The position numbers were made by a program, and so were the translations under genes. 64,000 bases of DNA from positions 1-64,000 of the forward strand of contig NZ_JADFFL010000008.1 of assembly GCF_015222005.1 (NCBI RefSeq), read 5' to 3'. The DNA is from Mucilaginibacter myungsuensis (lineage in GTDB: Bacteria; Bacteroidota; Bacteroidia; Sphingobacteriales; Sphingobacteriaceae). Each line of letters begins with the position of its first letter. Within the stretch, counting starts at the first letter, position 1. The notes under the pieces are model-generated. The model did no database searches. It worked only from the letters and a program-made list of their open reading frames with translations, and had not been told where the DNA came from. This document shows, one piece after another, positions 54,046-63,460 of this stretch.

Positions 54046-54981
54046 ATGACCCTCGTTCAATTAGAGTATGCCGTCGCCGTAGATACCTACCGTAATTTTG
54101 TACAGGCCGCCGAAAAATGTTTTGTTACCCAGCCAACCCTGAGTATGCAGTTGCAGAAGCTGGAAGACAATCTTGGCGTAAAACTATTCGATCGCAGTAA
54201 GCAACCCGTAGTGCCGACCGAGATAGGGGAGGAGATCATTGCGCAGGCACGAATCCTTTTGGCCGAGAACCAAAAGATAAGAGAGATAGTTAGCGACCGC
54301 CAAAAAGAACTATCGGGCGAGTTAAAGATCGGCATTATCCCTACCGTTGCGCCTTACCTGTTGCCGCGGATCATTACCAAATTCATCGAGAAATATCCGC
54401 TGGTAAAATTGGTAGTGTGGGAGCAAACTACTGAGCAGATCATCCAACAATTGAAATTAGGTTTGATAGATTGCGGCCTGTTATCTACCCCACTGCACGA
54501 AGCCGGGCTGACCGAGATCCCCGTTTTTTACGAGAACTTTGTGGCCTACACATCCAAAAGCAGTAAGCTGAATAAAAAGAAAAATATCAGCCCCGAAGAT
54601 ATTGATCTGGAAGAGATCTGGATATTGAACGAAGGCCATTGCATGCGCGAACAGGTGCTGAACATTTGTCAGCGACGCCGGTCTACACAAAATTTCCAAC
54701 ACTTTGAATATAACACCGGCAGCGTAGAGACGCTGAAACGCATGGTAGATCAAAACAATGGCGCCACCATCCTGCCCGAGTTAGCCTTGTCTGAATTATC
54801 CGAAAAACAACTGGATAGGGTGCGGTACTTCAAGTCGCCCGAGCCGGCGAGAGAAGTGAGCCTGGTCATCCAACGGAATTTCTTAAAACGTCGCATGATA
54901 GAGGCGCTGAAAAACGAGATAATTGATTTTGTGCCAAAGCGTATGCGCAGCCGTAAAAAGAAAGAGATAATGGAGATCTAA
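54046..54981 (+). CDS. oxyR: OxyR-type hydrogen peroxide-sensing LysR regulator
   Basis: A 311-residue LysR regulator. The N-terminal helix-turn-helix is EYAVAVDTYRNFVQAAEKCF and QPTLSMQLQKLEDNLG. The effector domain contains LNEGHCMREQVLNICQ, with Cys199 and Cys208 at the same residue numbers as the peroxide-sensing pair of E. coli OxyR. The Bacteroidota OxyR activates catalase, Dps and peroxiredoxin genes, but none is adjacent here. It ends with a basic tail. The next gene converges. Confidence 0.92.
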   Translation: MTLVQLEYAVAVDTYRNFVQAAEKCFVTQPTLSMQLQKLEDNLGVKLFDRSKQPVVPTEIGEEIIAQARILLAENQKIREIVSDRQKELSGELKIGIIPTVAPYLLPRIITKFIEKYPLVKLVVWEQTTEQIIQQLKLGLIDCGLLSTPLHEAGLTEIPVFYENFVAYTSKSSKLNKKKNISPEDIDLEEIWILNEGHCMREQVLNICQRRRSTQNFQHFEYNTGSVETLKRMVDQNNGATILPELALSELSEKQLDRVRYFKSPEPAREVSLVIQRNFLKRRMIEALKNEIIDFVPKRMRSRKKKEIMEI

Positions 54982-54990
54982 TACGCGTGC

Positions 54991-56112
54991 TTACTTGCGC
55001 AAACGTATATCGCTGTAGATCGGATAATGGTCGGACAATTTTTTGCGGATAACACCATAGGTCAGTACATCAAAATGTTTACTGGCCATAATGTAGTCGA
55101 TCTGGTAGTTAGGAAAATCGCCGTTATAGGTGCGCCCCAATCCCGAACCTTTCTCGCGGAAAGCATTCTTTAACCCATTGGCCATTTGGTTAACAGCGTA
55201 TGACGATGGCGTGTCGTTAAAATCGCCCATAACAATATAGGGGTAAGGGCTTTCGGCCATTTTACGTCTCATTTCAGCAACTTGCTCACTTCGTTTTAAA
55301 AAGGCACGTTTCAGTTTAGCGCCTATCCTACGCGAACTCTCCACATCTGCTTTACCCTCTTTAGACACGCCGCTTAGATATTGGTAGTCCTCCGGGTCGA
55401 ACCTGATGGACTGTAAATGCACGGTGTAAACCCGCAGCGTGGTATCCGGACGTTTAAGGTCGACATATAGGCAATTATTGCTTCCTTCTGCTTCGCGGCC
55501 TGATAGCCAAAGGATACCTTTATTAACGATAGGGTATTTAGAGAAAACCGCTATACCGATGCCATCATCTTTGGTCCCCATAAATGGAACATAATAGTAA
55601 TGATCGGTCTTAAGCCTTTTTTTTACGGAGTCGATCATCGCATATTCTCCCCGCTTGCGCGAAAAGAATTCTTGTATGCCGATCACATCTGGTTGCTCAT
55701 GTGCAATTATCTCTAATATTTCGTGACGGGTAGAGCCATCGTTATTCTCGCCGTATTTTTTAAAATTGTGCACATTGTAATTCATCACCCGCAAAACCGA
55801 ACTGTCAGATCGGTTCACGGTCCGGACAGGCATCCTAAATCCGATGTTGTTATTTAAAATATTCCAGCCGGCCAATATGCCAATAGCCGATAGTAACGCC
55901 CACTTATTGCTACGGAATAGCCAATACACAACAAATAAGGCATTGGCCAGCAATATGGGAGGATAAGCTAATCCAAAAAAAGCGACGGGCCAAAACGTAC
56001 GGGGATCGGTCACCGGCGCAAAATAGCCGATGATCAAGGCGATCACAGCCCCCCAATTAAGCCACAATACAAACTTGTCGAAAAAGTTGAGACCGGTTTT
56101 CTTAATGATCAT
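54991..56112 (-). CDS. Endonuclease/exonuclease/phosphatase family protein with membrane anchor
   Basis: A 373-residue protein. Three hydrophobic segments occupy residues 13-105 (FVLWLNWGAVIALIIGYFAP, ILLANALFVVYWLF, LLSAIGILAGWNIL). The EEP catalytic domain follows: RVMNYNVHNFKKYGENND, PDVIGIQEFFSR with the Glu, the VHLQSIRFDPEDYQ segment, VMGDFNDTPSSYAVNQ and the last His in KLSDHYPIYSDI. It probably cleaves a phosphodiester outside the cytoplasm. The start overlaps the rhomboid stop by 11 bases, so it is last in the mutL-rhomboid-rhomboid run. Confidence 0.9.
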   Translation of the reverse strand: MIIKKTGLNFFDKFVLWLNWGAVIALIIGYFAPVTDPRTFWPVAFFGLAYPPILLANALFVVYWLFRSNKWALLSAIGILAGWNILNNNIGFRMPVRTVNRSDSSVLRVMNYNVHNFKKYGENNDGSTRHEILEIIAHEQPDVIGIQEFFSRKRGEYAMIDSVKKRLKTDHYYYVPFMGTKDDGIGIAVFSKYPIVNKGILWLSGREAEGSNNCLYVDLKRPDTTLRVYTVHLQSIRFDPEDYQYLSGVSKEGKADVESSRRIGAKLKRAFLKRSEQVAEMRRKMAESPYPYIVMGDFNDTPSSYAVNQMANGLKNAFREKGSGLGRTYNGDFPNYQIDYIMASKHFDVLTYGVIRKKLSDHYPIYSDIRLRK

Positions 56113-56965
56113 GCTCGCTGGCCCGTTTTAAGGTCTCTTTATCTTGTTTGCTTAGGCTATCGTAACCGTCGGCTGATATTTTATCCAGGATACGGTCTAT
56201 CTCATCCTGTTTAGGTACAGTAGAGTTGGCCCGCCAGCGTTCGGCAGCACCGCCTACGATCACCTTCATTTTAGGTTTGGATGATAGCGCGCTGGTCACG
56301 GCTTTGTTCCAGTCGTTACCGCGCTGTAGTTGTTTCATATAAATAAAACCAATGAGCACCCCGCCAAGGTGTGCCATAGCACCGCCGGCATTAGCGCCTG
56401 CTACGCCTACCACATCAATGATCACTAAAAACATGGCCACCCATTTTAAAGGTACAGCACCGATCAGCATTAAATGGATGCGGTTATCGGGCAACAAGGT
56501 AGCCGTGGCCACAACAACGGCCATTACCGATGCCGATGCGCCTACCACGGTAGATGCTGCCAATAATGATGAACCGGCAAAACCAGGCAACAGGTTGTAA
56601 CCTGCCAAAAATAACGCCGCCCCCGCAAGTCCGCCTAAAAAGTAAAGCAGCAAGGTGCGTTTATAACCGAGGTAATTCTCGAACATTTGCCCAAACCAAT
56701 ACAACCAAAGCATATTGAACAGGATATGCAAAAAACCGGCATGCACGAACATGTAAGTAATAACCGTCCAAGGCCGGTAAAGCAGTTTGCTTAGCGATGC
56801 CGGCAAGGCCAGATATTCGTTAGCAAAAGCCATCAGCGGCTGGTAGCCAAAATAAGTAGGCAGGTTAAAAATCACAAAAACGGCAACGTTGATAGCTAAT
56901 ATGATCCCAAGCTTACTGCCTGACTGCATGAATTTGTAGCGGGTGTCGTTCCAGATAGTTGCCAT
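56102..56965 (-). CDS. Rhomboid family intramembrane serine protease
   Basis: A 287-residue membrane protease with six helices. HAGFLHILFNMLWLYWFGQM is the H-x-x-x-N type start. The nucleophile Ser is in VVGASASVMAVVV and the catalytic His in GGAMAHLGGVLIG. A cytoplasmic C-terminal tail of about 70 residues (PKMKVIVGGAAERWR, DEIDRILDKISADGYDSLSK) is typical of Bacteroidota rhomboids. It cuts membrane proteins within the bilayer. It is second of two adjacent rhomboid genes, 35 bases apart, with GASAS in place of GASGS. Confidence 0.93.
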   Translation of the reverse strand: MATIWNDTRYKFMQSGSKLGIILAINVAVFVIFNLPTYFGYQPLMAFANEYLALPASLSKLLYRPWTVITYMFVHAGFLHILFNMLWLYWFGQMFENYLGYKRTLLLYFLGGLAGAALFLAGYNLLPGFAGSSLLAASTVVGASASVMAVVVATATLLPDNRIHLMLIGAVPLKWVAMFLVIIDVVGVAGANAGGAMAHLGGVLIGFIYMKQLQRGNDWNKAVTSALSSKPKMKVIVGGAAERWRANSTVPKQDEIDRILDKISADGYDSLSKQDKETLKRASEHDH

Positions 56966-57000
56966 AGCGTATTGTGTTCTCTTAAAGATAACTCAAATGC

Positions 57001-57735
57001 CTAAAAAAAGTTGCCGTTACTGCGGTACCCCCAAGCTTTTATTATAATAAACCCAACAATGGCGCCACCAAGGTGGGCAAAGTGAGCGACAGAATCGCCA
57101 CTGTGGTTGTTAACTCCCAGCACTAATTCCAATATTACATATCCCGGCACCAAAAATTTCGCTTTAATGGGCATAGGTAAGGGGAATATGATCAGCTCCA
57201 TATTGGGATATAGCATTGCAAATGCCACCAGTACGCCGAATACCGAACCGGATGCACCTACCATACTGCCATTATAAATTCCGCCCAATTTAGTGGCATT
57301 ATCCATCCCGTAAGACAGGTAAGGCGCGTAGGTAGCCACATTTGATGCATCAACGTCCGGAACAAATAAATGACCGGTGATCATTTGTATCTCTACAGCT
57401 TGCACGCCCCATTGGCATAGCAACGCCCCAAAACCACTGGCGAAATAGAGTATCAGAAAGCGTTTATCGCCGATGCTTTGCTCAATGATCGGCCCGAAAG
57501 ATATCAGCGCGAACATGTTGAAAGCGATATGCCACAGGCCGCCATGCATAAACATGTAACTAACGATCTGCCATAACCTAAAATTAGGCGAGCCGGGATA
57601 GTAAACGGCAAGCCACTTATCCATATCAAATACGTTGGCCGATCCCAGCGCAAAAGCGCCTACAAAAAAAACGATATTGATCATCACCAGGTTTTTTACC
57701 ACCGGTGTGAGGTTTGCGAAAGGGTTTTGTATCAT
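57001..57735 (-). CDS. Rhomboid family intramembrane serine protease
   Basis: A 244-residue rhomboid. It has HGGLWHIAFNMFALISFGPI, the nucleophile in NGSMVGASGSVFGVLVAF and the His in SVAHFAHLGGAIVGFIII. An insert of about 40 residues after helix 3 (HLFVPDVDASNVATYAPYLS) is larger than in the neighbour. Unlike its neighbour it lacks the C-terminal cytoplasmic tail. The gene lies 26 bases after mutL on the same strand. Confidence 0.93.
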   Translation of the reverse strand: MIQNPFANLTPVVKNLVMINIVFFVGAFALGSANVFDMDKWLAVYYPGSPNFRLWQIVSYMFMHGGLWHIAFNMFALISFGPIIEQSIGDKRFLILYFASGFGALLCQWGVQAVEIQMITGHLFVPDVDASNVATYAPYLSYGMDNATKLGGIYNGSMVGASGSVFGVLVAFAMLYPNMELIIFPLPMPIKAKFLVPGYVILELVLGVNNHSGDSVAHFAHLGGAIVGFIIIKAWGYRSNGNFF

Positions 57736-57761
57736 AGTAGTGTTAGTCCGTTTATACGGGA

Positions 57762-59627
57762 CTATTTATCAAATCGTTCTAATAATTCGTTCATGGTAAA
57801 GGTACTGATCACGGGCTTACCATTCAAAGCTAAATTTGGCATTTGGCAGGCAAAAAGCTGATCGATCAGTACATTCATCTCTTCTAAGGATAGTACCGTT
57901 CCGCTCTTGGTGGCCGCGTTGCGGGCCAGGGCACGGGCCAGGTTATCGCGCTTATCTAACTTTAAAATGGCCATGTTGTTTTTAAAGCCCTCGAGCAGGT
58001 GCTCTAATAAAGCATGTTCGCTGGTATTGCTCAGGTCGGCAGGCACGCCATCAACAACCACAGTATTCGGTCCAAACTCGCGGATGTCGAAGCCGAGTGC
58101 GCGGATGTCAGGCAATAATTCTTTCAGCAATTCAAAGTCGCTGCCGTGCAAGGTAACCGTTTGCGGGAATAAACTTTGCTGACTAACACCCGAGTGGTTA
58201 TCCAATTGTACCAGATACCGCTCGTACAGCACCCGCTCATGCGCGGCCTGCTGATCGATCAGCATAAAGCCCGATTTGATCTGCGACAGGATGAACTTAT
58301 TGTGGATCTGGAACAGTTGGCGCTCGCTGGTCTTGTGTACCGGTTTATCTTCTATAGTGATGGTCTCGGTATCTACCTCCATCTCGTGCTGTACCACTTC
58401 CTCGCGTTTGCTGATCTGATACAGCGTATCCCAATTGCTCGGTATCGCATTTCTTTGATAGCTGCCGCTGCCGCCGCTGTAGCTTGGGGCAGGGGTAATG
58501 GTACCTTTATTGTTCTTCTCGAATGGATTGAACTCCGGGTTGAAAGCGATGGTTGGTGCAACGATATCCTCTACCGCCATCGGCGTGATCATGTGCTGGA
58601 TGTTGTTATCTATCTCAAAATCCAAACTTGGGGTAATATTGTATTTGCCCAAGGCCCGTTTAACCGCCGATCGGATGATGGCATAGATCGCCTTATCATC
58701 CTGGTACTTGATCTCGGTCTTGGTAGGGTGCACGTTCACATCTATCCGCGACGGATCGATATCGATAAAGAGTACATATAACGGGTAGCAATCATCAGGC
58801 AGCAACTCTTCGAATGCTGCCGACACTGCATGGTTTAAATAAGCATCCTTAATAAAACGATTGTTGACAAAGAAGAACTGCTCGCCACGGGTTCGGCGGG
58901 CAAACTCGGGCTTGCCAACGTAACCGTGCAGTTTGATGATGGATGTATCTTCCTCCACCGGTACCAGGCGCTGATTATAGTTGGTACCCAGCAAATGCAC
59001 TATGCGTTGTTTAAGCGTAGCGGCCGGCAGGTGAAAAACCTCCTGACCATCATGATGCATGGTAAAGAAAATATTGGGATGCGCTAATGCCACCCGTTGA
59101 AATTCATCAATGATATGGCGCGTCTCTACCGGGTTGCTCTTTAAAAAGTTGCGTCGTGCGGGTGTATTATAAAAAAGGTTTTTGACCGAGATAGAAGTGC
59201 CCGCGCTGCATTGGCAAGGCTCCTGTTTCATCACCTCAGATCCTTCGATCAATAGTATCGTACCCAACTCATCATCATGACGGCGGGTCTTTAATTCCAC
59301 CTGAGCAATGGCCGCTATGGATGCCATCGCCTCACCACGGAAACCCATGGTGCGGATGCTAAAAATATCTTCGGCCTTGCGGATCTTGGATGTGGCGTGG
59401 CGTTCAAAGCACATCCGCGCGTCGGTCACGCTCATGCCGCTGCCGTTATCGATCACTTGGATCAGGGCTTTGCCGGCATCTTTCAGTATCAATTGTATCT
59501 TATCTGCCCCGGCGTCTATGGCGTTCTCTACCAGCTCTTTTACGGCCGACGCGGGGCGTTGTACAACTTCTCCCGCCGCTATTTGGTTAGCCACCGCATC
59601 AGGTAAAAGTTGTATAATATCGCTCAT
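57762..59627 (-). CDS. mutL: DNA mismatch repair protein MutL
   Basis: A 621-residue GHKL ATPase. The N-terminal motifs are VKELVENAIDAGADKI, QVIDNGSGMSVTDA, TMGFRGEAMASIAAI and the RNFLKS linker. The C-terminal dimerisation domain has the endonuclease-type motif as DQQAAHERVLYE, with Gln for the usual His of DQHA. The ending keeps a CQMPNLALNGKPVI variant of the zinc-associated motif. It nicks or coordinates repair with MutS. It heads a minus-strand run with two rhomboids and the EEP nuclease, an order I know from other Bacteroidota. Confidence 0.96.
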   Translation of the reverse strand: MSDIIQLLPDAVANQIAAGEVVQRPASAVKELVENAIDAGADKIQLILKDAGKALIQVIDNGSGMSVTDARMCFERHATSKIRKAEDIFSIRTMGFRGEAMASIAAIAQVELKTRRHDDELGTILLIEGSEVMKQEPCQCSAGTSISVKNLFYNTPARRNFLKSNPVETRHIIDEFQRVALAHPNIFFTMHHDGQEVFHLPAATLKQRIVHLLGTNYNQRLVPVEEDTSIIKLHGYVGKPEFARRTRGEQFFFVNNRFIKDAYLNHAVSAAFEELLPDDCYPLYVLFIDIDPSRIDVNVHPTKTEIKYQDDKAIYAIIRSAVKRALGKYNITPSLDFEIDNNIQHMITPMAVEDIVAPTIAFNPEFNPFEKNNKGTITPAPSYSGGSGSYQRNAIPSNWDTLYQISKREEVVQHEMEVDTETITIEDKPVHKTSERQLFQIHNKFILSQIKSGFMLIDQQAAHERVLYERYLVQLDNHSGVSQQSLFPQTVTLHGSDFELLKELLPDIRALGFDIREFGPNTVVVDGVPADLSNTSEHALLEHLLEGFKNNMAILKLDKRDNLARALARNAATKSGTVLSLEEMNVLIDQLFACQMPNLALNGKPVISTFTMNELLERFDK

Positions 59628-59752
59628 TAAAAAGATCCCCCTATTTCGTTTTCGATGCTAAATTAAAAATTTGAAGCCATAACTTTACGGTTTGTTAATT
59701 GTATATAGCATTACACACTACCGTGCACTTAAACTGTGCCATTGCTGATCTG

Positions 59753-61387
59753 ATGAAGAAATTACTGCCACTATTGCTGATAGCCGCCATAACGTCGTGC
59801 AAGCAAAAAGAATACAATGCCGACCTATTGGTGAAGAACGGACTGGTTTACACCGTCAATGATAAGTTTACCACCGCCGATGCTTTTGTGGTAAATGCAG
59901 GCAAGATAGTAGCCGTTGGTAAGGCCGATAGTTTAGAAGATATCTACCACGCCAAGACCGTCATCGACGCGCAAGGCAAGCCGGTTTACCCGGGTTTTAT
60001 TGATGCCCACGCCCACTTTTATAACTACGGACTTAACCTGCAAACCGCTAACCTGGTAGGCACCCAAAGTTGGGAAGCTGTTTTAGATACCGTTAACAGT
60101 TTTGCTACCCGCAACGCCGACGGCTGGATAGTTGGCCGCGGCTGGGACCAGAACGATTGGAAAGTAAAGAATTTCCCCGAAAAGACATTATTAGATTCAC
60201 TTTTCCCGCTACGCCCGGTGATCCTGACCCGTATTGACGGGCATGCCGCCATTGTTAATCAGGCCGCCTTAAATATTGCTGGTGTTAAACCCGGACAGAC
60301 CATCGTAGGTGGCAAAATAGAAATGATCAACGGCAAACTGACCGGTATTTTGGTTGATAACGCCGTGGGCATAGTCACCCGTAAGATACCTTCGCCAACT
60401 GAGCAAATGACACAGGACGCACTGTTAGGCGCGCAGAATAATTGCTTTGCCGTTGGCCTAACCACTGTTGATGATTGCGGGCTGGATTACCAGATGGTGA
60501 ATACTATTGATCAGCTGCAACGTAAAGGATCGCTTAAGATGCGAATTTATGCGATGCTGTCCGACCGACCTGAAAATTATGATTACCTCTTTAAACGCGG
60601 CGCGTTCAAGTCGCCGGGATTAAATGTGCGAGCCTTTAAAGTATATGCCGACGGAGCTTTGGGTTCACGTGGCGCATGTCTGCTAAAAGATTACGCCGAC
60701 TCGGCTAAATGGCGTGGCTTTTTACTGAGTGACCGTAAACACTTTGAAGAAGTGGCCCAAAATATCTACGATAAAGGGTTCCAAATGTGTACCCACGCCA
60801 TCGGCGACTCTGCCAATCGTGCTATCCTGCAGATCTACGCTAACCTGTTAAAGGGTAAGAACGATCGCCGCTGGAGGATAGAGCATGCGCAGATCGTATC
60901 GCCCGATGATGTGAAATACTTTGCCGATAATAATATCGTGCCATCCGTACAGCCAACGCATGCTACATCAGATATGGTGTGGGCTTTGAAACGCCTGGGC
61001 GATCCGCGCATCAAAACCGCCTACGCTTATAAGGACCTGATGAACACCAACGGCTGGATCCCGCTGGGCACAGATTTCCCTGTCGAGAACATTAACCCGT
61101 TATACACGTTCTATGCAGCGGTAGTGAGAAAAGACCTTGAGGGCCGCCCTGCTAATGGTTTCCAAATGGAGAATGCGCTTTCTCGTGTTGAAGCGTTGAA
61201 GGGTATGACCATCTGGGCAGCTAAGTCTAACTTTGAAGAGGCAGAAAAAGGCAGCATCGAGGTAGGCAAATACGCCGATTTTGTGATCTTGGATCAGGAC
61301 ATTATGAAAGTTAAAGGTGGCGAACTACCTAACGTGAAAGTGCTAAGTACTTACGTAAATGGAGAAAAAGTGTATGAGAAAAAATAG
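59753..61387 (+). CDS. YtcJ-like amidohydrolase lipoprotein
   Basis: A 544-residue metal-dependent hydrolase of the amidohydrolase_3 family. The lipoprotein signal ends at LIAAITSC and supports the ATG at 59753 over one 18 codons earlier. VYPGFIDAHAHFYNYGLN is the HxH metal site. FKVYADGALGSRGACLLKDY, QMCTHAIGDSANRAILQIY, RIEHAQIVSPDDV and PLGTDFPVENINP supply the later His and Asp. The substrate is unknown. It overlaps the next gene by 14 bases. Confidence 0.9.
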   Translation: MKKLLPLLLIAAITSCKQKEYNADLLVKNGLVYTVNDKFTTADAFVVNAGKIVAVGKADSLEDIYHAKTVIDAQGKPVYPGFIDAHAHFYNYGLNLQTANLVGTQSWEAVLDTVNSFATRNADGWIVGRGWDQNDWKVKNFPEKTLLDSLFPLRPVILTRIDGHAAIVNQAALNIAGVKPGQTIVGGKIEMINGKLTGILVDNAVGIVTRKIPSPTEQMTQDALLGAQNNCFAVGLTTVDDCGLDYQMVNTIDQLQRKGSLKMRIYAMLSDRPENYDYLFKRGAFKSPGLNVRAFKVYADGALGSRGACLLKDYADSAKWRGFLLSDRKHFEEVAQNIYDKGFQMCTHAIGDSANRAILQIYANLLKGKNDRRWRIEHAQIVSPDDVKYFADNNIVPSVQPTHATSDMVWALKRLGDPRIKTAYAYKDLMNTNGWIPLGTDFPVENINPLYTFYAAVVRKDLEGRPANGFQMENALSRVEALKGMTIWAAKSNFEEAEKGSIEVGKYADFVILDQDIMKVKGGELPNVKVLSTYVNGEKVYEKK

Positions 61388-63194
61388 ATGGGGGCTGTTC
61401 CCTGTGGTTGGTGCGGTTTGCATCCTGTTCAATACGGCATGTGCCCAAACCCCGCATCAAACCAATCTAAAATTTATAAAAGACCAGCAAACGGTGGCCA
61501 ACACTACGGTGCTGCTCAACAACAAGCAATTCCAGATCCCTATCCGCGATCTGGCCAATGTTAAATTTGCCAGTGTCCATTTTCAATATCAGTTCGCTGC
61601 CCAATTTGATAGCTTGCTAAACAAATATGCCAAGGTAGATGCCATTAACGGCTCCGTCTACACCGGCCTGAAAAATATCGACAATCTGTCCGACGACCTG
61701 AAGATGTATAATACCATCATCCTGTCGTTAACGGATGTTGACCTGGACAACCCGGCTTTGGTCAATTACATCGTCAGCACGCAAAAGATCAAAAATTTGG
61801 TGCTGGTGGTATCGGGCAGTGGCAGCGCTTTGGCTAAGTTGGATGCTGTGGATGCGCCGATCATCTGGACCGAGCGTGCTAATGCGGTATCGGCCCAATA
61901 CGTTGCCCAGGCAGTATTCGGCGGGGTATCCATCACTCAAACTTTGCCAAGGACATTCTCACCTAAGTACACCGCGCAAACCGGTTCGATAACTAACAAG
62001 ACCCGCCTGCAATATACCGTACCGGAAGAGGCCGGTATCAATGCCGAGAATTTAGCCGGAATAGATAAAATAGCTGCCGAAGCCATCCGCGAACGCGCCA
62101 CACCCGGTTGTGTAGTATTGGTAGCTAAAGACGGCAAAGTGATCTTTAACAAAGCCTACGGTTATCATACTTACGACAAGGTAGATCCTGATAAGGTCAC
62201 TGATATCTTCGACCTGGCATCCATCACCAAAGTGGGCGCTACTACCATGGAAGCTATGCGACTATACGAGCAGGGCAAACTTGGCCTGGACAGCACCATC
62301 GGTACTTACATTGCCACCGCCCGCAAAAGCGATAAAAGCGATCTGAAGATCCGCGAACTGTTAACGCACCAAGCCGGACTGATCCCTGACGTACGCACCT
62401 GGGAAGACCTGAAACCGGCAGACATGCGCCCGGATTCATCAGCCGATTTCCCGACCAAGATCGCGGCAAACTTGTTCCTGCGTAAAAACTATTTCCGCGA
62501 TGTTACCTGGCCTAAAATGCTGGTATCGCCATTGCGTACACGTGGCAAGTATGTATACAGCGACGTGAGCATGTATATTGTTAAAGAGATAGAAGAGACC
62601 ATTACCGCGACCCCGCTTAATGTTTATACCCAAAAGAATTTCTATGATCCGCTGGGCATGCAAGGTGCGGGTTTCCAACCGCTATATCGTTTCCCTAAGG
62701 ACCGTATCATCCCGACCGAGAATGACGCCACCTTCCGCAAGCAACTGCTGGTGGGTTATGTGCATGATCAGGGAGCGGGTATGCTAGCCGGTGTGTCTGG
62801 TCATGCAGGATTGTTCGCAACAGCAAACGACCTTGCTATCCTTTATCAAATGATATTGAACAAAGGCAGCTACGGCGGTACCCAATATTTTAAACCCGAA
62901 ACGGTAGACCTTTTCACGGCCAAGCAATCGGCTGTTAGTCGCCGTGGTTTAGGTTTCGACAGATGGGACCCTGAGGTAAGCAAAAAATACCCGTCCGAAT
63001 TGGCCAGTCCGGAAACCTTTGGGCATACAGGTTACACCGGCACCTGCTTTTGGGTAGATGCCAAACGTGGCTTGGTCTATGTATTTTTATCCAACAGGGT
63101 TAATCCCAAGGTGAGCGAGAAATTATCCGGATTATCCATTCGGGGCCGCATACAGGATGTGGCGATCAGTGCAATAGAAAAGGGGCTTAAATAA
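61374..63194 (+). CDS. Serine hydrolase (beta-lactamase fold) with GH3 C-terminal-like domain
   Basis: A 606-residue exported protein. The signal ends at an NTAC lipobox-like site. Residues 30-220 resemble the C-terminal accessory domain of GH3 enzymes (IPIRDLANVKFASVHF, NTIILSLTDVDLDNPALV, KIKNLVLVVSGSG). A beta-lactamase-fold serine hydrolase follows, with SITK (DLASITKVGATTM) near 290, YSD in GKYVYSDVSMYIV and HTG in ETFGHTGYTGTCF. In many Bacteroidota the same parts are fused behind a GH3 catalytic barrel in a protein of nearly 1000 residues. Here the barrel is absent. ATG 61374 and an earlier ATG at 61359 are both possible. Confidence 0.85.
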   Translation: MRKNRWGLFPVVGAVCILFNTACAQTPHQTNLKFIKDQQTVANTTVLLNNKQFQIPIRDLANVKFASVHFQYQFAAQFDSLLNKYAKVDAINGSVYTGLKNIDNLSDDLKMYNTIILSLTDVDLDNPALVNYIVSTQKIKNLVLVVSGSGSALAKLDAVDAPIIWTERANAVSAQYVAQAVFGGVSITQTLPRTFSPKYTAQTGSITNKTRLQYTVPEEAGINAENLAGIDKIAAEAIRERATPGCVVLVAKDGKVIFNKAYGYHTYDKVDPDKVTDIFDLASITKVGATTMEAMRLYEQGKLGLDSTIGTYIATARKSDKSDLKIRELLTHQAGLIPDVRTWEDLKPADMRPDSSADFPTKIAANLFLRKNYFRDVTWPKMLVSPLRTRGKYVYSDVSMYIVKEIEETITATPLNVYTQKNFYDPLGMQGAGFQPLYRFPKDRIIPTENDATFRKQLLVGYVHDQGAGMLAGVSGHAGLFATANDLAILYQMILNKGSYGGTQYFKPETVDLFTAKQSAVSRRGLGFDRWDPEVSKKYPSELASPETFGHTGYTGTCFWVDAKRGLVYVFLSNRVNPKVSEKLSGLSIRGRIQDVAISAIEKGLK

Positions 63195-63208
63195 GCCCCT
63201 TTTTTTGT
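63179..63208 (+). terminator. Terminator overlapping the serine hydrolase stop codon
   Basis: AAGGGGCTTA-AA-TAAGCCCCTT followed by TTTTT. The stop TAA is within the stem. Confidence 0.9.
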
Positions 63209-63220
63209 GTTTAGCCGGAT

Positions 63221-63315
63221 TACCCCTTATTAACGCCAGTGCTTTAGCAGGGACAGTGGGTCTTCCCCTAAATTAGGGGAAAGCAGCGGCAGTGCGCTTT
63301 GCAATTGTTGATAGG
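63221..63315. repeat. Palindrome-containing element, family B copy 3 (inverted)
   Basis: The reverse complement of the 33.3-33.6 kb family. It has TACCCCTTAT, GTCTTCCCC-TAAATTAGGGGAAAG and GGCAGTGCGCTTTGCAA. It is followed by a tandem copy 114 bases on. Confidence 0.75.
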
Positions 63316-63334
63316 ACGTAAGCTCACGCCGAAT

Positions 63335-63436
63335 TACCCCTTATTAACGCCAGTTCTTTAGCAGGGACAGCGGTCTTCCCCTAAATTAGGGGAAAGCAGC
63401 GGCAGTGCACTTTGCAGTTGCTTTGATAAGGGGTAT
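63335..63436. repeat. Palindrome-containing element, family B copy 4 (inverted)
   Basis: A second tandem copy, bounded by TACCCCTTAT and ATAAGGGGTA as a perfect terminal inverted repeat. No gene lies in the 266 bases between 63195 and 63460. Confidence 0.8.
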
Positions 63437-63460
63437 TAACCGGCTTTACCGGTCACCCTA

